64,000 nucleotides of DNA from Mobilicoccus massiliensis (lineage in GTDB: Bacteria > Actinomycetota > Actinomycetes > Actinomycetales > Dermatophilaceae). The notes beneath the pieces are model-generated. The model had not been told where the DNA came from. It saw only the letters and a list, made by a program, of their open reading frames with translations, and did not search any database. Shown piece after piece: positions 9,206 through 22,730 of the stretch; position 1 is the stretch's first letter, and every line of letters starts with the position of its first letter. The stretch spans positions 497,857-561,856 of the forward strand of contig NZ_LN651330.1 in the NCBI RefSeq assembly GCF_000826525.2, read 5' to 3'. Position numbers and translations under genes: made by a program.

Positions 9206-10989
9206 GACCACGCCCCCGACGTGAGCCGGTCTACGAGTAATTGCACGGTGCGCTCGCGACCGGCTCGCGAGAAGAGGCTGTGATCGACGACGGGGTCGTG
9301 CTCGACGGTGATGTCGAGACCGCGCCTGCGCGCCGCCGCGACCGCCCGCCGACCGCCCTTGCCGGCGAAGATGTCGTACTCCTCGGTGCCGAAGAGCAGG
9401 TGCACCGACAATGGTGCGTGCAGCGGGCGCATGAGCATGCCGACGAGATCGAGCGGCACGTCGGGCCGCAGGAACGAACGCACTCGCGGGTGGTGGATGG
9501 CGAGGTGTTTGCTCGTCGTCGCGACAAGCCTGCGGGCCCGGAGTTCGAGCGATGCCCATTCCCTCTCGAGGTGCAAACGGTCGGCGAGCCCGCCGAACCC
9601 CTGCGCACGCGGCGGCACGGAGGAACTCGACGGCCCGCTCGGACCGGTCGGCGCCGCCGGTGCCGAATCGGCGTGGTAATACGCGTAGAACGCCTCGTCG
9701 AAGACGCCGGAGTCGGGGTTCCAGTGCACGGAGTTGACGGCGACGACCCCGTCGAGACGTCCCTGCGCGGCCGCGCGCAGCAGCGACCAGGCGCCCGCAC
9801 ACACGCCGACACCGACGACCGGCAGACCGAGACTGCGGACGTGGTCGGCGATCACGGCCACGTCGCTCACGTTCTCGTCGGTGTACGGCCGCGGCTCGTC
9901 GACCTCGGCCGGGCCGGTGTCGTCACCGAGACGAGAGCGGTCGGCTCGCACCGAATAGACGCCCAGGGGAGCGAGCCGGCGCGCCGCGTCCGCCCAGGCC
10001 CGGCCCGGCCCTGCCTTGATCTCCGAGCCCATCGCCGTGAACGTCGCACCGACGTGGGGTGTGACCCCGGGACTGGTCGTGACGACGACCGGCAGGCCAT
10101 CGATCGTCGTCAGGGTCTCGATGACGCCGGTCCCGTCGGGCAGCGTCAGCTCCGTCGTCGTCGGACCGTCCCACGCGGCCAGGTTGCGAGCCGGGCCCCG
10201 TTCGAGCCCGTCGACGATGCGACGGATCGAGTCGAGGGGGACATGCGCGAAGTAGGGAGCGCCGAGGGTCATCCGGAGCGCGGCACGACGGTCGGCCTCC
10301 ACGACGATCTCCGGACCACGCCTCGGGGCGCGCAGCCGTGAGAGCGAGGCGACCTGGGCGTCGCTCAACCAGAGCCCCTCGAGCTCGGTGCCGTCGTCGT
10401 CCACGGGGACGGGCACGGAGTCGCGGCGGATGATCGCGTGGTTGCGCACGAAGCTCCGACCGGAGACCGGCTCCCACAACACGCGTGCCCCCGGCCCGGT
10501 GAGCGGGAGGGAGTCGACGACGCAGGCTCCGACCCGCAGACCGACGACGTGAACGGGCAGGTCACGGCCGACATGGGCGCGGGCCTGCGCGACGACGGCG
10601 CCGAGGTCGGCGATCCAGGCCTCTGCGAGGTCGTCGTCGGGGCCCAGGTCCGCCGAGTCTCCCTCCCCGGAGAACGAGAAGGAGAACGCGACGAACCCGG
10701 CCGACGCGGCGGCGAGCGCGAGCGCGGCCGTCGTGCGCATTCCGACCACGGCCTCCCGACCGATGGGCGGCGCGACGACGAGGGCGCCGCGAGTCATGGC
10801 CCGCGGGTGATCGACGTGGACGGCCAACGGGCGTCCCTGCGAGGTGACCCATCCGAGCCGCCGCAGCCGTCGTCGATCGGCCTCGTTCGGCCGAGCTCCG
10901 GCCGTGAACGTGGGCGCCTGAGCGCTCTTGCCCGGCGCGATAGGCGCCCACCAGGCGCCTGCCGTCTTCTCTGCGTAGCCGAGAGACAT
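9202..10989 (-). CDS. Tandem alpha/beta-hydrolase-fold protein
   Basis: This 595-residue protein appears to contain two hydrolase-fold domains. The first (about 65-260) has APPIGREAVVGMR, an elbow GLRVG at 150-154 with Arg where the nucleophile should be, and LWEPVSGRSF. The second (about 285-595) has an elbow GVCAG at 395-399, so Cys397 replaces the usual Ser, and a late VVDHSLF with a likely catalytic His. These elbows match my memory of the paired hydrolase 2 and hydrolase 1 families of exosortase-associated loci, here fused. No signal peptide. The ATG at 10989 follows GAGGGGGAA. It is the first gene of the five-gene minus-strand module and probably carries its promoter. Confidence 0.75.
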   Translation of the reverse strand: MSLGYAEKTAGAWWAPIAPGKSAQAPTFTAGARPNEADRRRLRRLGWVTSQGRPLAVHVDHPRAMTRGALVVAPPIGREAVVGMRTTAALALAAASAGFVAFSFSFSGEGDSADLGPDDDLAEAWIADLGAVVAQARAHVGRDLPVHVVGLRVGACVVDSLPLTGPGARVLWEPVSGRSFVRNHAIIRRDSVPVPVDDDGTELEGLWLSDAQVASLSRLRAPRRGPEIVVEADRRAALRMTLGAPYFAHVPLDSIRRIVDGLERGPARNLAAWDGPTTTELTLPDGTGVIETLTTIDGLPVVVTTSPGVTPHVGATFTAMGSEIKAGPGRAWADAARRLAPLGVYSVRADRSRLGDDTGPAEVDEPRPYTDENVSDVAVIADHVRSLGLPVVGVGVCAGAWSLLRAAAQGRLDGVVAVNSVHWNPDSGVFDEAFYAYYHADSAPAAPTGPSGPSSSSVPPRAQGFGGLADRLHLEREWASLELRARRLVATTSKHLAIHHPRVRSFLRPDVPLDLVGMLMRPLHAPLSVHLLFGTEEYDIFAGKGGRRAVAAARRRGLDITVEHDPVVDHSLFSRAGRERTVQLLVDRLTSGAWS

Positions 10990-11380
10990 GCTTCCCCCTC
11001 TACGACCCCCGACCCCGGGGCCGAAATCGGCCGCCGATCGCATCCCCGGTGGGGCCCCAAGCCCACGCGATCGTGCGGCATGAACGATGCTACCCACGAT
11101 CTGGACGAGTGTCCGGTTCGCAACCGGATCGTTGCGTGGGGGCGGGTCGAGGCGGCAGCCAGATCGGTTGTCAGGGCGGGACGCTGAGCCCCGCCGACCG
11201 CAGCCGCGTCGGGAGGAGCGCCGCAGGTCACGGCGCTGACGGCGCCGGTGACGAGCCCCGTGGGCGGCGGGACCGGAATGGGTGTCGGAGACGGGTTCTA
11301 CGCTGGTTGCCGGGTGATGAACGCGTCCCTGCAGTCGTGACCCACCCGTTCCGCCTGCCCTCAGCCAGAGAGATCCCGCC
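10990..11380. other. Divergent intergenic region between hydrolase module and mfd
   Basis: This 391-bp stretch has no convincing gene in either strand. It must hold the promoters of the five-gene module (minus) and of mfd (plus). A 7+7 bp inverted repeat with a 3-base loop (TCCGGTT / AACCGGA, 11112-11128) is the clearest structure. TTCTACGCT around 11297 could contain a -10 element for mfd. Nothing else is recognised. Confidence 0.4.
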
Positions 11381-15115
<3,735 letters not shown>

Positions 15116-15180
15116 CGGGTCACAATGGGGGCATCGCCGCGCTCGAGACGTCGTGCACGTCACGTCGAAAGGACACGTTC

Positions 15181-15822
15181 GTGAAGTCCCACCGCCGCCG
15201 CGCCGTCACGGCCGGAGCCGCCCTGGTGCTCTCGCTCACCCTCGCCGGATGCGGAGGGGTCGATCCGCAGGCCGCCGCCCGATACGGCGACCGGGTCGTG
15301 TCCGAATCCGACGTCGCCACCGCGGTCGCCCAGCTCAACGAGCTCCAACTGCCGCAGCCCGCCGACGCCCGGGCCGTCACCCAGTACCTCGCGCTGGGGC
15401 CGGTGCTTCTCGACGACATGCAGCAGGCCGGGTTCCCCATCACCGAGGCGGCGGCCCGGCAGGGGTTGCAGGACAAGCGCGCCCGTCTCGCGCCGCCGAC
15501 GGTCGACGTGTTGCGCACGATGACCGCCGTTCAGCTCATGCAGCAGGCCGGCACGGTCGCGCAGCAGCCCGGCCAGAGCAAGGAGCAGCAGGCCGAACTC
15601 CAACGCCTCTTCCAGGCCAACGAGCAGTTCTCGCAAGAGGTGCAGAAGGCCATCGACGACGGCAGCTTCGTCGTCAACCCCAAGTACGGCAAGCAGCAGG
15701 TGAACTGGATCTCCCAGGACGCCGAGACGCAGATGCCCGAGGGCCACGGTGAGCAGCAGCCGGAGGGGCAGGACCAGGCGCCGCCGGAGGCTCCCGAGCA
15801 GCAGCAGTCGCCCACGCAGTGA
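15181..15822 (+). CDS. SurA N-terminal-like lipoprotein
   Basis: This 213-residue protein has a basic n-region, a hydrophobic segment and the lipobox LAGC (Cys24), so it is exported and lipid-anchored on the outer face of the membrane. The body is helical, with the sequence ARYGDRVVSESDVATAVAQLN resembling the SurA/PrsA chaperone N-domain; no parvulin domain is present. The C-terminus is a Gln/Glu/Pro-rich tail. The GTG at 15181 follows AAAGGA. It lies 65 bp after mfd and overlaps mazG by GTGA. Homologues occupy the same place in other actinobacteria; the client is unknown. Confidence 0.8.
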   Translation: MKSHRRRAVTAGAALVLSLTLAGCGGVDPQAAARYGDRVVSESDVATAVAQLNELQLPQPADARAVTQYLALGPVLLDDMQQAGFPITEAAARQGLQDKRARLAPPTVDVLRTMTAVQLMQQAGTVAQQPGQSKEQQAELQRLFQANEQFSQEVQKAIDDGSFVVNPKYGKQQVNWISQDAETQMPEGHGEQQPEGQDQAPPEAPEQQQSPTQ

Positions 15823-16544
15823 TCACGCCCGACTCGACGCGCGAGGAGCCGGCCGGCACGCCGGCTCCGCAGGCCCCCTCGACCCCCGCTGCGGCGCGCC
15901 GCGGAGAGCGGGTGCTCGAACTCGTCGAGGTCATGGACCGGTTGCGCTCGCCGGGCGGATGCCCGTGGGACGCCGAGCAGACCCACGCCTCGCTCGCCCC
16001 GTACGCGGTGGAGGAGGCCTACGAGCTCGCCGACGCCATCGAGCACGGCACGACGACCGACGTCGTCGACGAGCTCGGCGATGTGCTGCTCCAGGTCGTC
16101 TTTCACGCCCGGGTCGGGGAGGAGGGCGAACAGCCCTTCGACATCGACGACGTCGCCACCGCGATCGTCACCAAGCTGCGCCGCCGCCACCCGCACGTCT
16201 TCGCCGGCCTCGTCGTCGACGGAGCCGCCGACGTCGTCACCAACTGGGACGCGATCAAGGCTGCGGAAAAGCCCGAGCGGGTGGGTCCGCTCGACGGCAT
16301 TCCCGCCGGGATGCCCCCGCTGGAGCGCGCGACCAAGGTCGTCTCCCGGCTCGACCGGGCGGGGCTCCTGACCGACCGGCCGCAACCGGCAGCAGCCACC
16401 CTCGGAGACCGGCTGCTCGACCTCGTGGTCGAAGCCCGTCGTTCGGGGGTCGATCTCGCCGCAGAGCTCCGCGCCGCCACCGCGCGACTCGAGGCCGCGG
16501 CCGTCACGGATGCGAAGGCGACGGCGCGGCCCGAGAGTGAGTGA
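15819..16544 (+). CDS. mazG: Nucleoside triphosphate pyrophosphohydrolase
   Basis: This 241-residue MazG hydrolyses canonical or damaged NTPs to NMP and PPi. The signature GGCPWDAEQTHASLAPYAVEEAYEL, the metal-binding EEAYE/DELGD acidic residues (about 64-92) and KLRRRHPHVF are all present. The N-terminal 30 residues are Pro/Ala-rich and not conserved. The GTG start overlaps the lipoprotein stop as GTGA. In mycobacteria mazG likewise lies just before the eno region. Confidence 0.93.
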   Translation: MITPDSTREEPAGTPAPQAPSTPAAARRGERVLELVEVMDRLRSPGGCPWDAEQTHASLAPYAVEEAYELADAIEHGTTTDVVDELGDVLLQVVFHARVGEEGEQPFDIDDVATAIVTKLRRRHPHVFAGLVVDGAADVVTNWDAIKAAEKPERVGPLDGIPAGMPPLERATKVVSRLDRAGLLTDRPQPAAATLGDRLLDLVVEARRSGVDLAAELRAATARLEAAAVTDAKATARPESE

Positions 16545-16619
16545 CGACCGGATGTCGAGGCCTCGCCTCTCGCCGTTCGACGCCCCCGCGAAGACCGCCC
16601 GGCGAAGGTCCTGCCCGGG

Positions 16620-17980
<1,361 letters not shown>

Positions 17981-17982
17981 CC

Positions 17983-18672
17983 TTGGCCACCACCGGACCC
18001 CGCCGCCGCTCACCTCAGGGATCGTCGGGCAACCCCCGTCGCTCCCCGAGGACGCGATGCGCGACCACCGGACGCGGTGCGTCCGGCGATCGGTCGCGCC
18101 CGGCGGGGTCCGCGCCTCGGCCCGCGGCCAGACGCACCACCGGTGGCGCACGCCGAGTGACCATGCCGGGCGCGTTCGCCCGGCGCTCGACCCGCCGGCT
18201 CGCGATGCTCGGCGGGGTTTTCGTCCTGCTCGCCGTCATGCTCGTCCCGCCCCTGCGCGCCTACCTCGTGCAGCAGCAGGAGTACCGCGACCTGCAGACC
18301 TCCGTCGCCCAGCAGCAGGCCACCGTCGCCGAACTCGCCAAGCGCAAGGCCCAGTGGAACGATCCGGCCTACGTCGAACAACAGAGTCGCCGCCGGCTGC
18401 GTTATGTCCGCCCCGGTGAGACGGCCTACGTCGTCGTCGGCGCCGACTCGCTGCGCGACCACCGCCCCCATGGCAGCCTCTCGGTCCTCGACCCGACCCG
18501 CAGCACCGGCCCGCAGGCCTGGTACGCGAAGGTCTGGGAGTCGATCCACACCGGCGACACCATGGGCACCGATCCCGAGGGCGCGCCCGTCAGCCGCCTC
18601 GACGGCGACACTGCCGAACATCCCTCCGACGTGACGACCGGCGCACCCGTCGCGCCGTCGACGCTCCCCTGA
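17983..18672 (+). CDS. FtsB/DivIC-like septum formation protein
   Basis: This 229-residue protein has a long basic Arg/Ser/Pro-rich cytoplasmic head (1-65), one membrane helix (about 70-90, AMLGGVFVLLAVMLVPPL) and a short coiled coil (LVQQQEYRDLQTSVAQQQATV) outside, as in DivIC/FtsB of the division complex with FtsL and FtsQ. The WNDPAYVEQQSRRRLRYVRPGE block is the conserved C-terminal part. The TTG at 17983 is the first possible start after eno; a later start (GTG 18157 or ATG 18163) would still keep the membrane segment. Position after eno is conserved in actinobacteria. Confidence 0.85.
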   Translation: MATTGPRRRSPQGSSGNPRRSPRTRCATTGRGASGDRSRPAGSAPRPAARRTTGGARRVTMPGAFARRSTRRLAMLGGVFVLLAVMLVPPLRAYLVQQQEYRDLQTSVAQQQATVAELAKRKAQWNDPAYVEQQSRRRLRYVRPGETAYVVVGADSLRDHRPHGSLSVLDPTRSTGPQAWYAKVWESIHTGDTMGTDPEGAPVSRLDGDTAEHPSDVTTGAPVAPSTLP

Positions 18673-18679
18673 GAAGGTC

Positions 18680-19303
18680 ATGACCGAATCACCCGAGGCC
18701 TCCCCGGAGGCCGGCCCCGCCGAGCCCTCCGAATCTCGCGCGCACGTCGACGCCGCCGACCTCGCGGCGATCGCCCGACAGCTCGGCCGAGAACCCCGTG
18801 GCGTCGTCGCGGTCGCCCACCGGTGCGCGTGCGGTGACCCCGACGTGGTCGCCACCGCCCCGCGCCTGCCCGACGGAACCCCCTTCCCGACGACGTTCTA
18901 CGCGACGTGCCCCCGCCTCACCGGCGCGACGAGCACGCTGGAGTCCTCCGGGCTGATGAGGCAGATGAGCGAGCGGCTCGCCGGCGACCCCGAGCTCGCT
19001 GCCGCCTATCGCGGGGCGCACGAGGATTATCTGCGGCGCCGCGCCGCCCTCGGCGAGGTTCCCGAGATCGCCGGCATCTCCGCCGGTGGGATGCCCGACC
19101 GGGTCAAGTGCCTCCACGTGCTCGCCGCTCACGCCCTCGCCGCCGGTCCCGGCGTCAACCCCCTCGGCGACGAGACGCTCGCCGCCCTCCCGGCGTGGGG
19201 AGAGGACGGGCCGTGCATGGTGGCCTCCGACGGTGAGACGCCACGGACGGACCGACGAGAGTCGGCCGGTGCCGCCACCGACGCGGCGCAGGGCGGCCGT
19301 TGA
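18680..19303 (+). CDS. DUF501 family protein
   Basis: This 207-residue protein of unknown function belongs to the DUF501 family, found after divIC in most actinobacteria. Conserved features include PTTFYATCPRLT, a helical middle section and DRVKCLHVLAAHALA with Cys and two His that could bind a metal. The N- and C-terminal 20-30 residues are low-complexity. ATG 18680 lies 7 bp after the divIC stop and the stop TGA shares one base with the ppx start, so the genes form one operon. Confidence 0.85.
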   Translation: MTESPEASPEAGPAEPSESRAHVDAADLAAIARQLGREPRGVVAVAHRCACGDPDVVATAPRLPDGTPFPTTFYATCPRLTGATSTLESSGLMRQMSERLAGDPELAAAYRGAHEDYLRRRAALGEVPEIAGISAGGMPDRVKCLHVLAAHALAAGPGVNPLGDETLAALPAWGEDGPCMVASDGETPRTDRRESAGAATDAAQGGR

Positions 19304-20295
19304 TGCGGGTCGGGGTCGTCGACTGCGGTACGAACTCCCTGCGTCTGCTCGTGGCCGACGTCGAGGGAGCCCGGTTGCGGGAGGTGAGCCGCCACAACGA
19401 GATCGTGCGGCTCGGGCAAGGGGTCGACGCGACCGGCCGCATCAACGCCGACGCGATGACCAGGGCGTTCGCCGTTCTCGACGGGTACGCCGACGTATGC
19501 CGGGACGCCGGGGTCGAGCGCATGCGGTTCGCCGCCACCTCCGCCTCCCGGGACGCGGCCAATGCCGCGGTGTTCTTCGAGGGCGTGCGCGCCCGACTGG
19601 CCGGGGTCGAGCCCGAGGTGATCACCGGACTGGAGGAGGCGGATCTGTCGTTCGTCGGCGCGACCTCCGCGCTCGTGGGCGCTGGCGCCCGCCCCTCTGA
19701 TGCCGGTGGCACGCACGCAGGGGTGGAGACCCCCGGTCTCGGCCGTACGATCGTCGCCGACCTCGGCGGGGGCTCGACGGAGTTCGTTCTCGGTCGGGCG
19801 GATCCGGCCGAGATCGCGGCGGAGTCGTCGATCAGCGTCGACCTCGGTTCGGTGCGTCTCACCGAGCGTCTGCTGCACGGCGACCCGCCCGACCACGACA
19901 CGATCGCTCTCGCAGCGAGAGAGGTCGACGCGCGTCTGGACGAGGCGGAGAGTGCCGTGCCGTTCACCGGTGTCGACACGCTCGTCGGGGTCGCAGGCAC
20001 GGTGACGACGCTCACCGCCCACGCGTTGCGGCTCGACTCCTACGACCGGACCCGCATCGACGGGGCCCGGGTCGACGTGGGCGTCATGCTCGGTGCCTGC
20101 GACGACATGCTCTACGCGCCGACCTCCCGGCGGGAGCGCATGCCCTACCTGCACCCCGGCCGGATCGACGTCATCGGGGCCGGGGCGCTCATCTGGTCGC
20201 GGATCGTCCGGCGCCTGGTGATCGCCTCACCCGACGTCGTGCTGCGGACCTCCGAGAGCGACATCCTCGACGGCATGGCACTGAGGCTGGCATGA
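19303..20295 (+). CDS. ppx: Ppx/GppA family exopolyphosphatase
   Basis: This 330-residue ASKHA-fold phosphatase starts [20 protein letters not shown], the phosphate-1 motif of the Ppx/GppA family, and has [12 protein letters not shown] and GVAGTVTTL as later nucleotide/phosphate loops. It hydrolyses polyphosphate or the pppGpp 5-prime phosphate; the short single-domain length matches the mycobacterial Ppx forms. The ATG shares one base with the DUF501 stop (TGATG), and its own stop overlaps the next start as ATGA. Confidence 0.92.
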   Translation: MRVGVVDCGTNSLRLLVADVEGARLREVSRHNEIVRLGQGVDATGRINADAMTRAFAVLDGYADVCRDAGVERMRFAATSASRDAANAAVFFEGVRARLAGVEPEVITGLEEADLSFVGATSALVGAGARPSDAGGTHAGVETPGLGRTIVADLGGGSTEFVLGRADPAEIAAESSISVDLGSVRLTERLLHGDPPDHDTIALAAREVDARLDEAESAVPFTGVDTLVGVAGTVTTLTAHALRLDSYDRTRIDGARVDVGVMLGACDDMLYAPTSRRERMPYLHPGRIDVIGAGALIWSRIVRRLVIASPDVVLRTSESDILDGMALRLA

Positions 20296-21134
20296 GAGCG
20301 CATCCGATCACCGGGCAGGAGTTCGACTCGCCAGTGCCCCCGGGTCTGGGATGGCCGGGCGACCCCGCCGACGCCTCGACCCCCGTCGCCCACGACGGCG
20401 CCGACGTCGAACGGCTCGCCGCGACCGCGTCGTTGGCGGAGATCGACGCCCGCAGCTCGGTGTGCCGGGCCTGCCCGCGTCTGGTGGCCTGGCGCGAGCT
20501 CGTCGCCGAGGAGAAGCGCGCCGCGTTCCTCACCGAGCCGTACTGGGGTCGGCCGGTCGCCTCGCTCGGCGACCCCGAACCGCGGCTGCTCGTCGTGGGT
20601 CTCGCGCCCGCCGCACACGGCGCCAACCGCACCGGCCGCATGTTCACCGGCGACCGCAGCGGCGACTGGATCCACGCCGCGCTCTACCGGGCCGGGTTCT
20701 CGACACAGCCGCACAGCGTGCACGCCGGCGACGGCCTCGAACTCAGCGGCGTCCGTATCGTCGCGCCGGTGCGGTGTGCGCCGCCCGCGAACGCCCCCAC
20801 CACCGAGGAGAAGCACACGTGCGCACCCTGGCTCGACCGTGAACTCGAACTCGTCGCGCCCTCGCTCACGGGCATCCTCGCGCTCGGCGGGATCGGGTGG
20901 GCGGCCACGCTCGTCGCGGCCAGACGCGTGGGCTGGGAGGTTCCGCGGCGTCCGACGCCGAAGTTCGGGCACGGCGCGGAGGCGCAGCTCGGCACCCCGC
21001 ACGGCCCGGTCCGCCTCGTCGGCTCCTACCACGTGAGCCAGCAGAACACCTTCACCGGCAAGCTCACCGAGCCCATGCTCGACGCCGCCCTCGCCCGCGC
21101 CGCCGGCATCGACGAGCCGGGCTCCGACGGCTGA
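20292..21134 (+). CDS. Uracil-DNA glycosylase, family 5 (UdgB-like)
   Basis: This 280-residue protein removes uracil (and possibly hypoxanthine) from DNA. The active-site block [19 protein letters not shown] and the [17 protein letters not shown] block are those of family 5 rather than family 4 enzymes. Four cysteines for a 4Fe-4S cluster are visible: C-x2-C in SSVCRACPR, then VRCAPP and EKHTC. The ATG overlaps the ppx stop as ATGA, so it belongs to the divIC-DUF501-ppx run. The tRNA gene begins 54 bp after its stop. Confidence 0.93.
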   Translation: MRAHPITGQEFDSPVPPGLGWPGDPADASTPVAHDGADVERLAATASLAEIDARSSVCRACPRLVAWRELVAEEKRAAFLTEPYWGRPVASLGDPEPRLLVVGLAPAAHGANRTGRMFTGDRSGDWIHAALYRAGFSTQPHSVHAGDGLELSGVRIVAPVRCAPPANAPTTEEKHTCAPWLDRELELVAPSLTGILALGGIGWAATLVAARRVGWEVPRRPTPKFGHGAEAQLGTPHGPVRLVGSYHVSQQNTFTGKLTEPMLDAALARAAGIDEPGSDG

Positions 21135-21188
21135 CAGCGCCCGCCGTCAGACGCCGAACGCGATCGGATCGCCGTCTACGCTGGTGGC

Positions 21189-21261
21189 GCCCCCGTAGCC
21201 CAATGGCAGAGGCAAGCCACTTAAAATGGCCCGAGTGCGGGTTCGAATCCCGTCGGGGGCA
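21189..21261 (+). tRNA. tRNA with UAA anticodon (leucine UUA codon), short variable arm
   Basis: A 73-nt cloverleaf is readable: acceptor GCCCCCG (21189-21195) pairs with CGGGGGC (21254-21260), the T-arm has GCGGG-TTCGAAT-CCCGT, and the anticodon loop is CTTAAAA, giving UAA. The variable region is only 5 nt (CGAGT), so this is a class I fold, although leucine tRNAs normally carry a long variable arm. The anticodon stem has an A-C mismatch at its outer pair and the D-stem one mismatch. No CCA is encoded after the discriminator A. The position after ppx/UDG is one where actinobacteria commonly carry a tRNA-Leu. Confidence 0.85.
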
Positions 21262-21280
21262 CATCCGCGCGCTTTCGTCC

Positions 21281-21362
21281 GCCGAGACAGCCGACGTCTC
21301 CGGCGCTCGACCGGGCCCGGCCCGCTGACCGGCCCCGGGCGCCGCAAGTCACGGCTGTCTCG
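21281..21362. repeat. Degenerate member of repeat family A (inverted repeat)
   Basis: GCCGAGACAGCCGACG begins the left arm and ACGGCTGTCTCG ends the right arm. The outer 10-12 bp pair well, the inner part has decayed. It lies between the tRNA and the Bax-inhibitor-1 gene and may end tRNA transcription. Compare 22630, 36514 and 50008. Confidence 0.6.
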
Positions 21363-21436
21363 ATGGACAGGGAACACCGGGGCGTTCACGATCGTTGACG
21401 ACACCGACACGTCTCTCCACCGGAAGGCATTCCGAC

Positions 21437-22327
21437 ATGAGCAACCCGGTCTTCAACCGGATCGACCAGGAGTCCCGTCGCGGCTACGCCGGGTTCGGTG
21501 ACGGCCGGCCGACCCAGTCCTACGGACAGCCCTACGGCGCCCCGCAGGGCTACCAGACCCAGCGTGGCCCCGTCGACATGAACGCGAGCCAGCTCGACGA
21601 CCTCTACAACGCCCCCTCGGCCGGCCCGGTTCAGAGCCGCCGACTCACCCTCGACGACGTGCTCATGAAGTCGGGGCTGCTGTTCGGCATCATGCTCCTC
21701 GTCGCGGGCGGCACCTGGGCCGCCACCATGGCGACGATGTCGACGGCGGGTTACGGCCTCGCCTCGTTGGCCACGCTCACCGGCGCCATCGTGACGCTCG
21801 TGCTCGGCCTGATCGTCGCGTTCAGCAAGAAGATCCGCCCGGCGCTCATCGTCACCTTCGCGGTGTTCGAAGGGCTCATGGTCGGCGGCATCAGCACCGT
21901 GTTCGCCCAGGCGTACGACGGTGTGGTGACCACGGCGATCGTGGCGACCCTCTCGGTGTTCGTCGCGATGTTCCTCGGCTGGAAGACCAACCTCATCCGG
22001 GTCACCTCGCGCAGCCGCCGCATCTTCGGCATGGCGATCTTCGGCTACTTCATCTTCATGCTCGTCAACTTCGGCTTCGCCCTCTTCGGCGCGAACAGCG
22101 GCTGGGGCATCTTTGCCGGCGGTTCGACCCTCGGCATCCTCGTCTCGGTCTTCGCCGTGGGCCTCGCCTCCTACTCTCTCGCCATCGACTTCGACTCGAT
22201 CGACCGGGCCGTGCGCGCGGGCGCGCCGGAGAAGTACTCGTGGCTCCTGGCGCACGGCCTGCTCGTCACGGTCGTGTGGCTGTACATCGAGATGCTGCGC
22301 CTGCTCGGCCACCTGCAGCAGCGCTGA
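21437..22327 (+). CDS. Bax inhibitor-1 / YccA family membrane protein
   Basis: This 296-residue protein has a soluble N-terminus (about 70 residues, Gly/Gln/Tyr-rich) and then seven hydrophobic segments. ITLTLG-type loops, the SRRIFGMAIFGYFIF segment and the last DFDSIDRAVRAGAPEKYSWLLAHGLLVTVVWLYIEMLRLL block are characteristic of the BI-1/YccA family, in which two Asp residues near the last helices act as a pH sensor of a proton/calcium leak. The ATG 21437 follows GGAAGG. Its stop shares one base with the next small gene. Confidence 0.93.
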   Translation: MSNPVFNRIDQESRRGYAGFGDGRPTQSYGQPYGAPQGYQTQRGPVDMNASQLDDLYNAPSAGPVQSRRLTLDDVLMKSGLLFGIMLLVAGGTWAATMATMSTAGYGLASLATLTGAIVTLVLGLIVAFSKKIRPALIVTFAVFEGLMVGGISTVFAQAYDGVVTTAIVATLSVFVAMFLGWKTNLIRVTSRSRRIFGMAIFGYFIFMLVNFGFALFGANSGWGIFAGGSTLGILVSVFAVGLASYSLAIDFDSIDRAVRAGAPEKYSWLLAHGLLVTVVWLYIEMLRLLGHLQQR

Positions 22328-22608
22328 TGAGCCGCGCGCACGATCCCGTCGGGGAGTCGGCGCGCGTCGAACTCGACCGACTGGCCCACCGGTGGCACAC
22401 GCTGCCGGTGGGCCAGGCGCGTTCTGCGGCCGAGTCGGCGCGGGCACTGGCCGGCGAGTTCCTCGACGCCGAGCTCGACGACCTCGGCCCGGCGACGGCA
22501 CTCGACCAACTGCGGGTCGGCGTCTACGAGGCCGCCCGCGCCGGCGTGTCGGACGACGACCTGGGGACGCGCCTCGCCGACCTCCGCCGAGCCATCAACG
22601 CCGAGTAG
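22327..22608 (+). CDS. Small helical hypothetical protein
   Basis: This 93-residue acidic protein has no recognised family. It looks all-helical with no membrane segment (LDRLAHRWHTLPVGQARSAA, then DDLGTRLADLRRAINAE). The ATG shares a base with the upstream stop (TGATG), so it is translated with the Bax-inhibitor-1 protein. A long hairpin begins 22 bp after its stop. Codon use is like its neighbours. Confidence 0.7.
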   Translation: MSRAHDPVGESARVELDRLAHRWHTLPVGQARSAAESARALAGEFLDAELDDLGPATALDQLRVGVYEAARAGVSDDDLGTRLADLRRAINAE

Positions 22609-22629
22609 GCCCCGAGCGACGAGGGAGAA

Positions 22630-22716
22630 CGCCGAGACAGCCGTCGTTTCCGGTTCGGACGGGTGCGCGGGTGGACGCCGGGGGAGTACGCGCCGGAAAC
22701 GACGGCTGTCTCGGCG
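22630..22716. terminator. Family A hairpin, probable bidirectional terminator
   Basis: Two 24-bp arms (22630-22653 and 22693-22716) are perfectly complementary and flank a 39-nt loop; the left arm begins CGCCGAGACAGCCGTCG. The element lies between two convergent genes (stops at 22608 and 22731), the natural place for a terminator shared by both strands. There is no T-run, as is usual in this GC range. Confidence 0.7.
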
Positions 22717-22730
22717 TGCTGTGTGCGGGC

